Shown in pieces: positions 41,672 to 51,518 of a stretch of DNA of 64,000 nt (position 1 is its first letter; each line of letters begins with the position of its first letter). The notes beneath the pieces were generated by a model that ran no database searches, was not told where the DNA came from, and saw nothing but the letters and a program-made list of their open reading frames with translations. A program made the translations under genes and the position numbers. Where the stretch lies: contig CAVOOW010000001.1 of the NCBI GenBank assembly GCA_963697675.1, forward strand, positions 372,001-436,000, read 5' to 3'. The stretch comes from CAVOOW01 sp963697675 (lineage in GTDB: Bacteria; Actinomycetota; Actinomycetes; JACCUZ01).

Positions 41672-42438
41672 AGTGCGTTCTCCGACTTCACTTCGTCCAC
41701 GTGGGCCTGATATTCATCGGGAGTCACGACCTGGACGTTGAACAGCATGCGGGCGTGGTCCTTTCCGCACAGCTCGGCACATCTGCCGGCGTAAGTCCCG
41801 ATCTTCGTCGGCGTGATCTCGAACTTGTTGTTCTGCCCCGGGATGACGTCCATCTTGAACAGGAACGCGGGCACCCAGAAGGAGTGGATGACGTCGTCGG
41901 ACTGGAGCTTGAAGAGCACGCTCTCGCCCTCGGGCAGGTAGAGCGTCGGGGGCTTGGCCGGCGTGCCGGTCGTCGTGGTGTCCGGGCCGCCGTCCGTGTC
42001 ATAGGTGAACTGCCACGACCACTGCACAGCCGTCACCGTGATGGTGTGGTCGGGGTTGCTGCTGACGTGCGTGATCTTCTCTTCGTCGCGCGCGGTGAAG
42101 TAGAAGAACACGGCGATCATGATGACCGGCACGACGGTGTAGAAGACCTCGATCGGCAGGTTGTAGCGCGTCTGCACGGGAAGCCCGGTATGTGATTTTT
42201 TGCGCCGGAAGAACACCACCGGCCAGAGGATCAGGCCCCACGTGAGGGCACCGACCGCGAGGGCGGCGATCCACGAGCCCTGCCAGAGCGAGAGGATGCG
42301 CGGCGCCTGATTGGTGACGTCGCGGTCGGGCATCGCGAACGTGGGCAGGTCCTCAGATGCACAGCCGGTGGTCAGCAGCAGGGTCGCTCCTGCGACTGCC
42401 ACTGAAACGAGACGAGCCTTGCGACCCAACGTTGCCAT
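41668..42438 (-). CDS. ctaC: Cytochrome c oxidase subunit II CtaC
   Basis: 256 residues. Lipobox LLLTTGC, two TM segments (WIAALAVGALTWGLILWPVVF; VFYTVVPVIMIAVFFYFTA) and the CuA domain: DDVIHSFWVPAF and RCAELCGKDHARM supply the copper ligands. It receives electrons from cytochrome cc (QcrC). It heads the minus-strand block ctaC-ctaD-ctaF. The 161-base gap on its 5' side should hold the promoter. Confidence 0.97.
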
Positions 42439-42599
42439 CCCGAGGTGTCGTCACGTGGTCAGGTCCCGACCGCAGGACAGGTCATCCCGTTGGCCGTCGT
42501 GCGAGCAGAACCCTACTCCAGACGCCCCGCCGCGCGGAGTAGAGGTCGGACACTTCCGCCGTGTCCTTCTGCGTTCCCCGCGGGGCGCTCGGAATGCGG

Positions 42600-43335
42600 T
42601 CATCCCAGCGCCGCCGGAGGCAGCGGCAACGCCTCCCGGAGCCGGTCGAGGTAGTCGGTCCGGCTGACCTCCGTCGCACCCAACGACGTCAGGTGGTCGG
42701 TGGCCCATTGCACGTCCAGCAGCCGTCGTGGCGAGTCGCCGTCACGAGCCAGATCATGCGTACGGGCGACCTTCAACATCCCGACGAGCGCGACCAGGGC
42801 TGCCTTCGACGCGTCGCGCTCGCGGTGGAACATCGACTCCCCCGCGAACAGCCCGCCGACGGAGACGCCGTAGAGGCCACCGGCGAGCCGTTCCTCGCCG
42901 GACGGGCCGACCGACCAGGACTCCACGCTGTGCACCCAGCCCAGCTCGTGCAGTCGCGCGTACGCCTCGATGACGTCAGCGGCGGATCCATCCGCTCGGC
43001 CGCTTCGGGTCGGCACACGCGCGGATCACCTCGTCGAACGCCGTGTTCACCCTGATCTCGAACCGCCGGCAAGACATCCGCAGCGACCGGCTCACCCGCA
43101 GGTCGTCGAGCTCGAGCACGCCGCGCGGGTCCGGTGACCACCAGCCGACCGGTCCGCGGCGCGAGACGGGCATGGGGAAGATGCCCTGGCGGTAGGCCGC
43201 GAGGATCGTGCCCGGCTCGAGGTCCGCGCCCAGCCCGACGACCTCCTCGCCCGCGGGCACCGTGTCGAGCGGGCCGAACTCATAGCGTGAGGGAGCGGGC
43301 TCGGCAGGCGGTTCCGCCAGCGGACTGTTCGTCAC
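42600..43335 (-). CDS. aat: Leucyl/phenylalanyl-tRNA-protein transferase (one frameshift)
   Basis: About 244 residues. It adds Leu or Phe to N-terminal Arg/Lys of proteins for ClpS/ClpAP decay (N-degron). Motifs: AAYRQGIFPMPV, GWWSPDPRGVLELDDLRVSR, ELGWVHSVESW, GGLYGVSVGGLFAGESMFHR and ASKAALVAL. An extra base near 43000, after SGWIR, splits the gene. GTG 43335 gives the family N-terminus. It is followed at 161 bases by ctaC on the same strand. Confidence 0.9.
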
Positions 43336-43354
43336 CAGACCGACGAAGGCGGTC

Positions 43355-44341
43355 TCAGGGTCGCGGGCAGCGCACGTGCGGCGCGACGTCGGCCACGGCC
43401 TCCGGGCCGTAGGCGTCGCCGAGGCGCTCGAGGAAGCGCGCCTGGCCCATCTCGTACTCCTGCGTGCCCACGGTCTCGATGACATGGGCCGCGATCAACG
43501 ACCCGACCTCGGCGCACCGCTCGAGCGGCAGGCCCCAGGCAAGGCCGGCGAGGAAGCCCCCACGGAAGGCGTCGCCGACTCCGGTGGGGTCGGTCTTGCG
43601 CTCTTCCTGGGCACACGCCACCTGGATCGGCGGCTCACCCTTGCGCTCGACGACCGATCCCTTCGCGCCGTGCGTGGTCACCCGCACCTGCACGCGGTCG
43701 AGGATCTGCTCGCCCGACCAGCCGGTCTTCTGCTCGGTCAGGCCTGCCTCGTACTCGTTGGTGAACAGGTACGCGGCGCCGTCGATGAGGCGCCGGATCT
43801 CCGCACCCTCCATGCGCGCAAGCTGCTGCGAGGGGTCCGCCGCCCAGGCGAAGCCGCGGGTGCGGCACTCGTCGGTGTGCCGGACCATCGCCTCCGGGTC
43901 GTTGGCGCCGACCAGGACCAGGTCGAGGCCGCCGAGCCGGGCGGCCACCGGGGCCAGCTCGATGTCGCGGGCCTCGCTCATCGCGCCGGGGTAGAAGGAC
44001 GCGATCTGGTTGTGGTCGGCGTCGGTCGTGCACAGGAAACGCGCCGTGTGCCGCAGGTCCGAGACGTGGACCGATGCCGTGTCGACGCCGTGGCGATCGA
44101 GCCAGGAGCGGTAGTCGTCGAAGTCGCGCCCCACGGCGCCGACCAGCGACGGGCTCAGGCCGAGCGCGCCCATGGCGAAGCAGATGTTGGCCGCCACGCC
44201 GCCGCGGCGGATGTCGAGGTCCTCGACGAGGAAGGACAGCGAGACCTTGTCCAGGCGGTCCGCGACCAGCGAGGACGAGAACAGCCCCGGGTAGGTCATC
44301 AGGTGGTCGGTCGCGATAGAGCCGGTCACGGCGATGCGCAC
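43355..44341 (-). CDS. PfkB-family carbohydrate/nucleoside kinase
   Basis: 328 residues. RRGGVAANICFAMGALGL (PfkB signature 1 region), NEYEAGLTEQKTGW, VTTHGAKGSVV and the catalytic DPTGVGDAFRGGFLAGLAWG with the anion hole and Asp base. The sugar is not defined; adenosine or ribose-type kinases of this clade sit beside erpA and cta genes in many actinobacteria. ATG 44341. Clean frame. Confidence 0.92.
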   Translation of the reverse strand: MRIAVTGSIATDHLMTYPGLFSSSLVADRLDKVSLSFLVEDLDIRRGGVAANICFAMGALGLSPSLVGAVGRDFDDYRSWLDRHGVDTASVHVSDLRHTARFLCTTDADHNQIASFYPGAMSEARDIELAPVAARLGGLDLVLVGANDPEAMVRHTDECRTRGFAWAADPSQQLARMEGAEIRRLIDGAAYLFTNEYEAGLTEQKTGWSGEQILDRVQVRVTTHGAKGSVVERKGEPPIQVACAQEERKTDPTGVGDAFRGGFLAGLAWGLPLERCAEVGSLIAAHVIETVGTQEYEMGQARFLERLGDAYGPEAVADVAPHVRCPRP

Positions 44342-44444
44342 GATTCAGTGCTCCAGACGAGTGGTCGGGGCCGTTCGACGACCCCCAAAGACTACCCGCG
44401 GGTAGGCGTTCCCTATCCCTCCGTACCGCCATACCCTGACTTTT

Positions 44445-44651
44445 GTGACCAATCACGCGGACCAGCCCTCAGAGGTCGAGGCGCGCTCGTTCGCCGATCT
44501 GGCCGCCGATGCCGAGGTCGTGCGCCGCCTGCTCGACCTGCGCGAGGCAACGATCTCCCTGCCTGCCCAGCACCGCATCGAGCTGGCCGACAGCGCCATC
44601 CCGGAGAGTGCGCTCGCCCAGGTCGCCGGGCTCGACGTCTACGGCGACTGA
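44445..44651 (+). CDS. Small acidic protein, function unknown
   Basis: 68 residues, rich in Ala, Glu, Asp and Leu (FADLAADAEVVRRLLDLREA), predicted helical, no Cys and no TM. GTG start. It precedes a larger secreted protein on the same strand by 57 bases and may be its operon partner. I do not recognise a family. Confidence 0.55.
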   Translation: MTNHADQPSEVEARSFADLAADAEVVRRLLDLREATISLPAQHRIELADSAIPESALAQVAGLDVYGD

Positions 44652-44708
44652 CACCGCGATCGGCACCGGCCGAGGGAACCGCCGCCGGCCGGGCCGCGTC
44701 GAAGCGAC

Positions 44709-46305
44709 ATGACCAACGAGCCGTTCACCCCTTCACCAGGCGTACGGCGGCGCCTCGTCCCCGCGCTCGCAGCCGTGACCGTCCTGGCAGTCCTGCTCGG
44801 AGGCGGTTATGCCTTCCGAAGAGCCTCGAACGACTCTCCGGGCAGCGGCGGGGCGCCCGCCGTGCTGCGGCTGTCGGACTACCAGGCGCCGGCTGCTGCC
44901 GCCCGCGCCCCCGGCGGCTTCCGCCTCGCCGCGGACCTGCCGAGCGGACCGTCCGACGCGGCGGTCCGCTGGCTGACCGCCCCGTCGCGCACCGACGTCG
45001 AGCGGCTCGCCACGGCTCTCGGGGTCCGCGGGCACCTGGACCGCGCGGGCGGCGCGACGACGTACAGCAGCGGATCCGGTGTGCTGCGGGTGCAGCAGGC
45101 ACAGGGCGGCCCGTGGCAGTTCTCGCGAGGCTCGGTCATCGGCACCGGCTGCCCGCCCAACCCGGGGTCGACAAAGAACGACCCGGACCTCACGATGAGC
45201 TGCGATGTGGCTGTGCCGGTCCCGCTCGGCTCCAACGGCGGCACTGACTCGAGCACCGGCACCGGCTCGAGCACGGCTTCCAGCTCGGGTGCCGCCACGG
45301 CGGATGCCCCGGTCGGCAGCGAGGTGTCCGATCCTCCGCTGACCCCTGCGAAGCCACCGGTGACCTCGCCGACCGGCCCCACGAAGAAGTTCCCCGTCAC
45401 CACGCCGGAGCAGGCGCGCGCCGCCGCCCGTCCCGTGCTCGAAGCCGTGGGCATCGACCCGGCGGACGCCGTCGTGCGAGCGGACCAACCGTTAGCCGTG
45501 GTCACTGCTGACCCGACCGTCGGCGGTCTGCCGACCTACGGGCTCGCCACGTCACTGACCGTCTTCGGTCAACGCGTCAGCGCGGCAGGTGGCTGGCTCG
45601 GTGGCACGGCGAAGGGCGCGACGTATCCGGTCATCTCCGCGCGGGCCGCGTGGAAGCAGCTCGGGAACACGCCGTTCGCCCGCCCGCTCATCGGCTGCCC
45701 CGAGCCGTCGCCGGCCGGCAGGGACCCGCTGATCTGCGGCGGCCCGATCACGGTGACGGGCGCGCGGTTCGGGCTCTCGCTGCACGACGAGGGCGAGCCG
45801 GCGCGTGCTGGTGCCGTCCTGGCTGTTCGCAGTGCGCGGCTCCGACACCGAGCTCTCCGTCGTGGCGGTGGACCCGCGCTATCTGGCGGCCCCGCCGATG
45901 GCGACCGGCGGCGACAAACCCGGTTCGAGCGGCGCTGGGTCGGGCGGCTCCGGGTCGAGCGGCTCCCCCGGCACCGTCGTACCACCGGTCGGACCCTCGA
46001 CGGCCCCCGGGACCGAGGACCCTGCGGCCCCCGAGTCACGCTTCTCGTCGGTGAAGCCCGACGGATCAGGAGGGCTCGTCGTGGCCTTCACCGGCGGCGT
46101 GGACACCTGCTTCTCCTACACCGTGGTCCCCACCGAGACCGATCGTCGCGTCTCGCTGGCACTGGTCGAGAAGACCACGTCGGACAAGGCGTGCGTCGAC
46201 ATGGCTCAGGTGTACGAGCGGCGCGTGCCGCTCGCCAAGCCGATGGGCACCCGCCAGGTGGTCGACGCCGAGACCGGGGCCGTGCTGCTCGGCCCCTCGC
46301 GCTAG
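44709..46305 (+). CDS. Membrane-anchored extracytoplasmic protein, function unknown (one frameshift)
   Basis: About 531 residues. One N-terminal TM (LVPALAAVTVLAVLLGGGYAF), then an outside region with a Ser/Thr/Gly linker (SSTGTGSSTASSSGAAT), a pepSY-like middle (ARPVLEAVGIDPADAVVRAD), a second Gly/Ser linker and a C-terminal beta-like domain (FSSVKPDGSGGLVVAFTGG). An extra base near 45803 breaks the frame; switching gives LVPSWLFAVRGSDTELSVVA. The layout looks like an anti-sigma or wall-associated sensor but no motif proves it. A family 2 palindrome and a terminator follow. Confidence 0.65.
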
Positions 46306-46324
46306 CCCCTCCCGCCCGGCCCTG

Positions 46325-46412
46325 GAATCGACCACGTTCACCATGCGGGCGGACGGTCCGCAAGGCGTGCACGCCTTGCGGACCGTGCAGACCTGCTGAA
46401 CGTGGTCGATTC
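46325..46412. repeat. Dispersed palindrome family 2, copy at 46 kb
   Basis: Outer arms GAATCGACCACGTTCA and TGAACGTGGTCGATTC are perfect. The inner stem GGTCCGCAAGGCGT with ACGCCTTGCGGACC is also perfect around a two-base turn. It lies between two convergent genes, so it may act as a two-way terminator. Confidence 0.9.
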
Positions 46413-46428
46413 CCCCGGGACATGACGA

Positions 46429-46458
46429 CGGGCGGGCTCCCTGGTGGGAACCCGCCCG
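46429..46458. terminator. GC-rich hairpin between convergent genes
   Basis: CGGGCGGGCTCCC pairs with GGGAACCCGCCCG (one mismatch) with a TGGT loop. It stands right after the palindrome and before the end of erpA. A further stem (CGTACGAG with CTCGTACG) lies near 46490-46525. Confidence 0.65.
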
Positions 46459-46548
46459 GTCACAGTCTGGCGAGCTGATCGGTCTTGCCGTCGTACGAGC
46501 CGATGTGTGGTGCGGTCCTCGTACGGCCGATCGGTTGGGCCCTGGTGC

Positions 46549-46899
46549 TTAGTGGAACGAGTCGCCGCAGGCGCACGATCCGCCGGCGTTGGGGTTGTCG
46601 ATGGTGAAGCCCTGCTTCTCGATGGTGTCGACGAAGTCGATCGTCGCGCCCGAGAGGTAGGGGGTGCTCATCCGGTCGACGACCACGCCTACGCCGCCGA
46701 AGTCGGTGACGACGTCACCGTCGAGCGAGCGCTCGTCGAAGAAGAGCTGGTAACGCAGGCCGGAGCAGCCACCGGGCTGCACGGCTACTCGCAGCTGGAG
46801 GTCGTCGCGACCTTCCTGCTCCAGCAGGGCCTTGACCTTGGAGGCTGCTTCGTCGGTGAGGACGATGCCCTGCGTTGCGGTCTGGTCCTGAACGGTCAT
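46549..46899 (-). CDS. erpA: Iron-sulfur cluster insertion protein ErpA/IscA (HesB-like)
   Basis: 116 residues, A-type carrier that hands Fe-S clusters to apo-proteins. The three conserved Cys are present: GGCSGLRYQLFF and the tail CACGDSF. VRVVVDRMSTPYLSGATIDFV-like blocks fit the family. Usual actinobacterial neighbour of cta/qcr genes, which encode a Rieske protein that needs a cluster. ATG 46899. Confidence 0.95.
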   Translation of the reverse strand: MTVQDQTATQGIVLTDEAASKVKALLEQEGRDDLQLRVAVQPGGCSGLRYQLFFDERSLDGDVVTDFGGVGVVVDRMSTPYLSGATIDFVDTIEKQGFTIDNPNAGGSCACGDSFH

Positions 46900-47014
46900 G
46901 TCTTGCTCCTGATCACGTCGAAGTGGTGCTCGATCGGGTGCTGTCCCGCCTTGATGGGGCGAACACGGAGATCCATCCCCCGATTCCCTCCATGGTTACA
47001 CACGTCAGGCCCGC

Positions 47015-48118
47015 TCAGTGCGACCACGTGCGAGCAACCCGCGCCGCGAGTGCCGCCAGCTCGTCGGCAGGGTTGTGACCTCGGTCACTCGCCGGCATGT
47101 CGACAATGCCATAGGCCGAGTCGATGCCGGCGTTGGACAGCTCCCGCTTGCCCACCTCGACCCGCCCGGCGAGGACCACCGTCGGGCGACCACACTCCTG
47201 CCCGACCCGGGCGACTCCGGCGACCACCTTGCCGCGCAGCGACTGCCAGTCGAAGGCGCCCTCGCCGGTCAGCAGCAGGTCCGCCTTCGCCGCCTGGACC
47301 GGCAGCTGCACGGCATCGAGGGCCAGCTGTGCGCCCGGCACCCGGGTGGCGCCGAGCAGCAGCAGGGCGAACCCGATGCCCCCGCCGGCACCGGCACCGC
47401 CCTTGACCGCGACGGCGCCGTCGGTCGCCGTGGCCCAGATGCGCAGCGCCGTCTCCAGCTGCTCGCGGCCGGCCCGATCGGCACCCTTCTGCGCCCCGAA
47501 GCCGAGTGCGGCGCCCTCCGGCCCGAGCAGTGGGGCGTCGACGTCGGTGGCCGCGACCAGCTCGATGCCCGCCAGCCGTTCCCGGGCCTTGGTCAGGTCG
47601 ACCTTGCCCGTCAGGTCGGCGAGCTGGCCGCCTCCGCTGCGCAGTCCCTCGCTGGGCGCGGCACCGAGGGCCGCCAGCAGGCCGGCACCGCCGTCGGTGC
47701 TGACTGTCCCGCCGACTCCGACAACGATGCGCTGCACCCCCGCGTCGGCCGCCGCGGCGATCAGCTCACCGACGCCGTACGACGAAGCGCCCAGGGGGTC
47801 GCGGGCCGCGGGGTCGATCAGGTGCAGCCCGGCTGCCAGGGCCACTTCGATGTACGCCGTCGCGGGGCCGGGGTCATCGACGAGCAGCAGCTCGGCGGAC
47901 ACCCGAGCGCCCAGCGGGCCGGTGACCTCGATCGCGCTGATCGTGCCGCCGAGGCCGGCGTGCAGCACCTCGAGGAAGCCGGGGCCGCCGTCGGACAGCG
48001 GCACCAGGACGAGCTCGTCGCCGGGAGCAGTGCGTCGCCAGCCCTCGGCCATCGCCTCGGCCGCCTCGATCGCAGTCAGCGTGCCGGCGAACTTGTCAGG
48101 GGCGACCACGATGCGCAT
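47015..48118 (-). CDS. glxK: Glycerate kinase (GlxK/GarK type)
   Basis: 367 residues. The N-terminus MRIVVAPDKFAGTLTAIEAA and GGPGFLEVLHAG match the family, as does the glycine-rich GVGGTVSTDGGAGLLAALGA and the end block LLTGEGAFDWQSLRGKVVAG with GVARVGQECGRPTVVLAG. It phosphorylates glycerate at carbon 2 or 3 in glyoxylate/serine metabolism. ATG 48118. The upstream gap holds a family 1 palindrome. Confidence 0.93.
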   Translation of the reverse strand: MRIVVAPDKFAGTLTAIEAAEAMAEGWRRTAPGDELVLVPLSDGGPGFLEVLHAGLGGTISAIEVTGPLGARVSAELLLVDDPGPATAYIEVALAAGLHLIDPAARDPLGASSYGVGELIAAAADAGVQRIVVGVGGTVSTDGGAGLLAALGAAPSEGLRSGGGQLADLTGKVDLTKARERLAGIELVAATDVDAPLLGPEGAALGFGAQKGADRAGREQLETALRIWATATDGAVAVKGGAGAGGGIGFALLLLGATRVPGAQLALDAVQLPVQAAKADLLLTGEGAFDWQSLRGKVVAGVARVGQECGRPTVVLAGRVEVGKRELSNAGIDSAYGIVDMPASDRGHNPADELAALAARVARTWSH

Positions 48119-48216
48119 CCGCCCATCCTGCCCGCTGCCCCGCGAACCCTCGCAGTGACCCGCGTACAACGACTTTGCCCTGCACTCCGCGCCAGCCACC
48201 ACCGCAGCTGGCCAGA

Positions 48217-48271
48217 CCATGATCACGAAAGATCGTGTGGGGATCCGACACGGGATCCTTCGTGATCATGG
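48217..48271. repeat. Dispersed palindrome family 1, copy 2
   Basis: Left arm CCATGATCACGAAAGATC, right arm GATCCTTCGTGATCATGG, one mismatch. It lies between the divergent starts of the glycerate kinase and AbiEi-like genes, unlike the copies at gene ends. Confidence 0.85.
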
Positions 48272-48368
48272 AAGTTGGGCGACTGCCGCCGCGATCCACA
48301 GGCGCTGGCGCTCCACAGAATGCTCGACGCCGCGTTGGACAACAGGTCTTAGCCAGCAGTCTGACGTG

Positions 48369-49363
48369 ATGTCGAGCTCGAACCGCCGATTCCCTCTGCC
48401 GGGTGTCGAGGCACTGTCCAGCCGCCAGGCCGGGGTCGTCTCACGACCGCAGCTCATCGAGCTGGGCATGACAGACGGACAGATCCGCAGCCAGATCGCC
48501 GCCAGCCGATGGCAGTTGGCCGCACCGCGTGTGGGCAGCGTCTACGTCACACACACCGGACCGCTGACCTATCTGACTCGCTGTTGGGCGTTCCTGCTCT
48601 ATGCCGGCACAGGAGCAGCGCTCGGTCTGGAGACGGCCGAATGGTCGTGGGGGCTTCGCGACGAACCCCCCGACAAGGTGCACATCATGGTGCCCGGCGA
48701 TCGTCGGATCGCGACGCAGAAAGGGCTGCGCGTTCACATCCGGTCTGACCTCGCCGCGCAGCGACATCCGGTCCGCGAACCGGCGGTAACCCGGTTGGAA
48801 GAGACAGTCGTCGACCTTGTGGATGATTCGACGACTGCCGAGCGCGCGATCGATGTGCTGTTGCGAGCCTGTCAGCAGCGTCTGACGACCGCAGAACGAC
48901 TGCGGCAGACGGCGGACCAGCGCAAGAAGATGAAACGGCGACGGCTGCTGCATGACGTGCTCGCCGAGGTTCACGAGGGAGTTCTGTCGATCCTTGAGCG
49001 CAACTATCGACGCGATGTCGAGATCGCCCATGGTCTGCCTCGAGGCGTCCGCAACCAGGCAGAAGGAGTGGTGGGGAGGCGTCGCTATCGAGACGTCCGG
49101 TACAGGAAGTTCGGTGTCGTTGTGGAACTGGACGGCGAAGCCACGCACCCGGCGCACGACCAGGACCGCGATGACATCCGTGACAACGAGCTGGTCGAGT
49201 TCGAGGGCGTCGAAGCCTTCGTTATGGCTGGAAGCCGGTCGTCGGCCGAGCCTGCGCAACCGCTGCTCAGGTCGCGCGCGTCCTGAAGCAGGGCGGTTGG
49301 AACGGCAGGCCTCACCCGTGTGGACCCGAGTGCGCGCTAGGTCAACTTCGCAGGTCCGCATGA
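48369..49363 (+). CDS. AbiEi/DUF559-type protein (one frameshift near the end)
   Basis: About 331 residues. The N-terminal AbiEi-antitoxin-like winged helix: ALSSRQAGVVSRPQLIELGM, RSQIAASRWQLAAPR. The middle carries VGLETAEWSWG-like and HIRSDL blocks, and the C-terminus has a Vsr/DUF559-like nuclease fold (YRKFGVVVELDGEATHPAHD). A missing base near 49222 hides the true end; the other frame reads YGWKPVVGRACATAAQVARV and ends GRPHPCGPECALG, typical of this family. No AbiEii toxin is adjacent, so a classical toxin pair is not supported. Family 1 palindromes flank the gene on both sides. Confidence 0.75.
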
Positions 49364-49470
49364 CCGGGACGCTCTGCTGATCCCTGTCCCCAGACTTTGC
49401 TGATCCCTGTCCCCAGAGACCGGACGTCCTGCCGGCCAGGTCCGCAGGACCGCCAGATTCCTCCATCTAT

Positions 49471-49529
49471 TTTCATGATCGCGAAAGATCCCGTAGTGAA
49501 ACCCGCTGCGATCCTTCGTGATCATGAAA
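49471..49529. repeat. Dispersed palindrome family 1, copy 3
   Basis: Arms TTTCATGATCGCGAAAGATC and GATCCTTCGTGATCATGAAA. It lies between the convergent ends of the AbiEi-like and aminopeptidase genes. Just upstream, a short direct repeat (CTGATCCCTGTCCCCAGA-type) occurs twice at 49378-49419. Confidence 0.85.
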
Positions 49530-49586
49530 TCTGGTGGCAATGGGAGGAGCGGGTGCGGCACAAATAGGGCATGCCGGCGGCGAGGG

Positions 49587-50822
49587 TCAGCTGACGGGCA
49601 GGACCCAGGCGTCGTCGGTGATGATCGGCACGACGCGACCGTCGCGGGTACGGCCCTCGACGTGGACACCAGGTCCGCCGACGACGACATCGGTGTGCAC
49701 GTTGGACGTGTTGAGACCGCGCTCGAACAGCTCATCGCCGGTGAGCTCGAGCCCGCCGGCCAGGGCGAACGGGAAGCTCTGGCCCCAGGCCACGTGGCAG
49801 CCCGCGTTCTCGTCGTAGAGCGTGTCGTGGAAGACCACGCCGGCCGCGCGCACCCGCGAGCCGCCGTCGACCAGCGCGACCTCACCGAGGCTGCGGGCGC
49901 CCGCGTCCGTGTCGAGCTCGGCCCGCACAGCGTCCTCGCCGGTGCTGGCCGAGACGTCGGTGATGCGCCCTGCCTCGAAATGCACGACCAGGTCCTCGAC
50001 CAGCACTCCGGCGGCCGGCATCACCAGCGGGCGGGTCAGCGCGATCGTGCCGTCTGCGCGGCGCCGGTCCGGCGAGGTGAAGACCTCCTCGGTCGGCAGG
50101 TTCGGCATGAACTCGACACCGGTCCGCGTCTTCAGCGAGCCACTGACCCATCGCGCGCCAGGGATGATGCCGACCGTCAGATCGGTACCGCCGCCGTGAT
50201 AGCGCACCTCGTCGAGGTCGAGCTGCTCCAGCGCCGCCGAGCGCTGCTGCAGCCGGCTGCGGTGCTCGCGCCACGCCTCGACCACGTCGGGCTCGTCGAG
50301 ACGCATCGCGATCGAGACGGCCTCCCAGAGCCGTTCCTCGTCAGGCTCGCCGAAGACCTGCGTCGCCCAGCCCGGGTTGGGTGCGGCCACGACGCACCAG
50401 CTCACCCCGCCGCCGAGGGTCAGCGCGCGGCTCTCCCGCGCGAGTTCCATGGGTACGGCGGCCAGCCTCGCCCCGTCGATGCCGTCGAAGACATGCGGGT
50501 CAGGGTTGCCGGTGAGGGTGAGCAGGGCCGCGCCCTCGCGTCCCCAGCCGCGCAGCCGCTCGAGCTGCCATGGCTCATGCGATGTCAGCGTCTCCATCGG
50601 CGCATGCTGCAGCGTGGATCGCCGGACCAGGTCGTCGCTGTAGTCGACGCTCACGCGGCTCGCACCGGCGAGGTAGGCGTGCTCGACGACAGCACGCGCG
50701 ACGGGTGCGTGCGACAGGTCCGCGGACACCCGCACGACCTGACCGGGCTGGACGTTCAGGCCGACGCGGACGACGAGCTCGGCATAGCGGTCAAGGCGGT
50801 CCGAGACATGAGCTGAAGGCAT
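49587..50822 (-). CDS. M29-family aminopeptidase
   Basis: 411 residues. Family M29 (AmpS/AmpT): RYAELVVRVGLNVQPGQVV, GGTDLTVGIIPGARWVSG, MPNLPTEEVFTSPD with metal-ligand Glu, and the C-terminal NVHTDVVVGGPGVHVEG with His/Asp ligands. It removes N-terminal residues from peptides in the cytoplasm. ATG 50822 preferred over an earlier in-frame start because it lies at the family N-terminus. Confidence 0.93.
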   Translation of the reverse strand: MPSAHVSDRLDRYAELVVRVGLNVQPGQVVRVSADLSHAPVARAVVEHAYLAGASRVSVDYSDDLVRRSTLQHAPMETLTSHEPWQLERLRGWGREGAALLTLTGNPDPHVFDGIDGARLAAVPMELARESRALTLGGGVSWCVVAAPNPGWATQVFGEPDEERLWEAVSIAMRLDEPDVVEAWREHRSRLQQRSAALEQLDLDEVRYHGGGTDLTVGIIPGARWVSGSLKTRTGVEFMPNLPTEEVFTSPDRRRADGTIALTRPLVMPAAGVLVEDLVVHFEAGRITDVSASTGEDAVRAELDTDAGARSLGEVALVDGGSRVRAAGVVFHDTLYDENAGCHVAWGQSFPFALAGGLELTGDELFERGLNTSNVHTDVVVGGPGVHVEGRTRDGRVVPIITDDAWVLPVS

Positions 50823-50842
50823 GGCCCCCATCCTGCACTGCC

Positions 50843-50899
50843 CGGTGATCATGAAGGATGCGACCGCCTAGAACCGGTCGGATCCTTCATGATCACGGG
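50843..50899. repeat. Dispersed palindrome family 1, copy 4
   Basis: GTGATCATGAAGGATGCGACC and its partner GGTCGGATCCTTCATGATCA form an inverted repeat with one or two mismatches. It lies between the aminopeptidase start and the pspAB end on the same strand. Confidence 0.8.
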
Positions 50900-50947
50900 G
50901 AAAGGCGGAACGGCAAGGGGAAACGGGGAAAGCGGGAGGCGGGCCGG

Positions 50948-51517
50948 TCAGAGGCCGGGGGCGCCCCAGACGGGGAACCAGCGGGCCAGGTCGGACTCGA
51001 TGGTCAGGTCGTTGCCGAGCGCGGAGCGGACCTGGAGCTCGAGGGCGTTGTCGCGGTGCTGGTCGTCCAGCGGTGCGAACGGGTAGAACGTCCCGCGTTT
51101 GTAGAGGTAGACCAGGGCCAGCTTGCGGCCGTCGTCTCGGGTGAACGACAGCAGGGAGCACAGCAGCGACGACCCGAACCCGTTGGCCTGCAACGTGTCG
51201 TTGACCGCGTGCAGGTCGGTCACCAGGCCGGGCAGGTCGGTCACGTCGTGCCGGACGAGCAGCCAGGTGTAGCCGAACGAGTCGACCGAGCGTTCGACCG
51301 CGGGTCCCCCGTCGGCGTCGAGCAGTGCCTGGACGTCGTCGGTGATGCTGGCCGATGCGCCGCCCTCGGCCGCGCGGAAGCTCACCGAGCCCACCCCCGT
51401 GGGGCGCAGCCCGAGCGCCGACTCGAGGGTCAGGGCGGCGTCGGGCAACGCAAAGAGCTGGTCGAGCTGTGCACGCACCGGCGGGGTGCGGCCGAACACC
51501 TTGTCGAGCAGCCCCAC
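50948..51517 (-). CDS. pspAB: PspA-associated protein PspAB
   Basis: 189 residues. MGLLDKVFGRTPPVRAQLDQ and the block LVRHDVTDLPGLVTDLHAV are characteristic of the PspAB family, which sits with htpX and pspA in actinobacteria. Cytoplasmic, no TM. It is the last gene of the pspA-pspAA-htpX-pspAB set and starts right at the htpX stop. GTG start. Confidence 0.88.
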   Translation of the reverse strand: MGLLDKVFGRTPPVRAQLDQLFALPDAALTLESALGLRPTGVGSVSFRAAEGGASASITDDVQALLDADGGPAVERSVDSFGYTWLLVRHDVTDLPGLVTDLHAVNDTLQANGFGSSLLCSLLSFTRDDGRKLALVYLYKRGTFYPFAPLDDQHRDNALELQVRSALGNDLTIESDLARWFPVWGAPGL

Positions 51518-51518
51518 G

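Noticed and set aside
43376..45247. 623-residue plus-strand frame across the PfkB gene into the next locus
   Set aside because: Antisense to PfkB, then out of frame with the clear membrane-anchored protein; no motifs.
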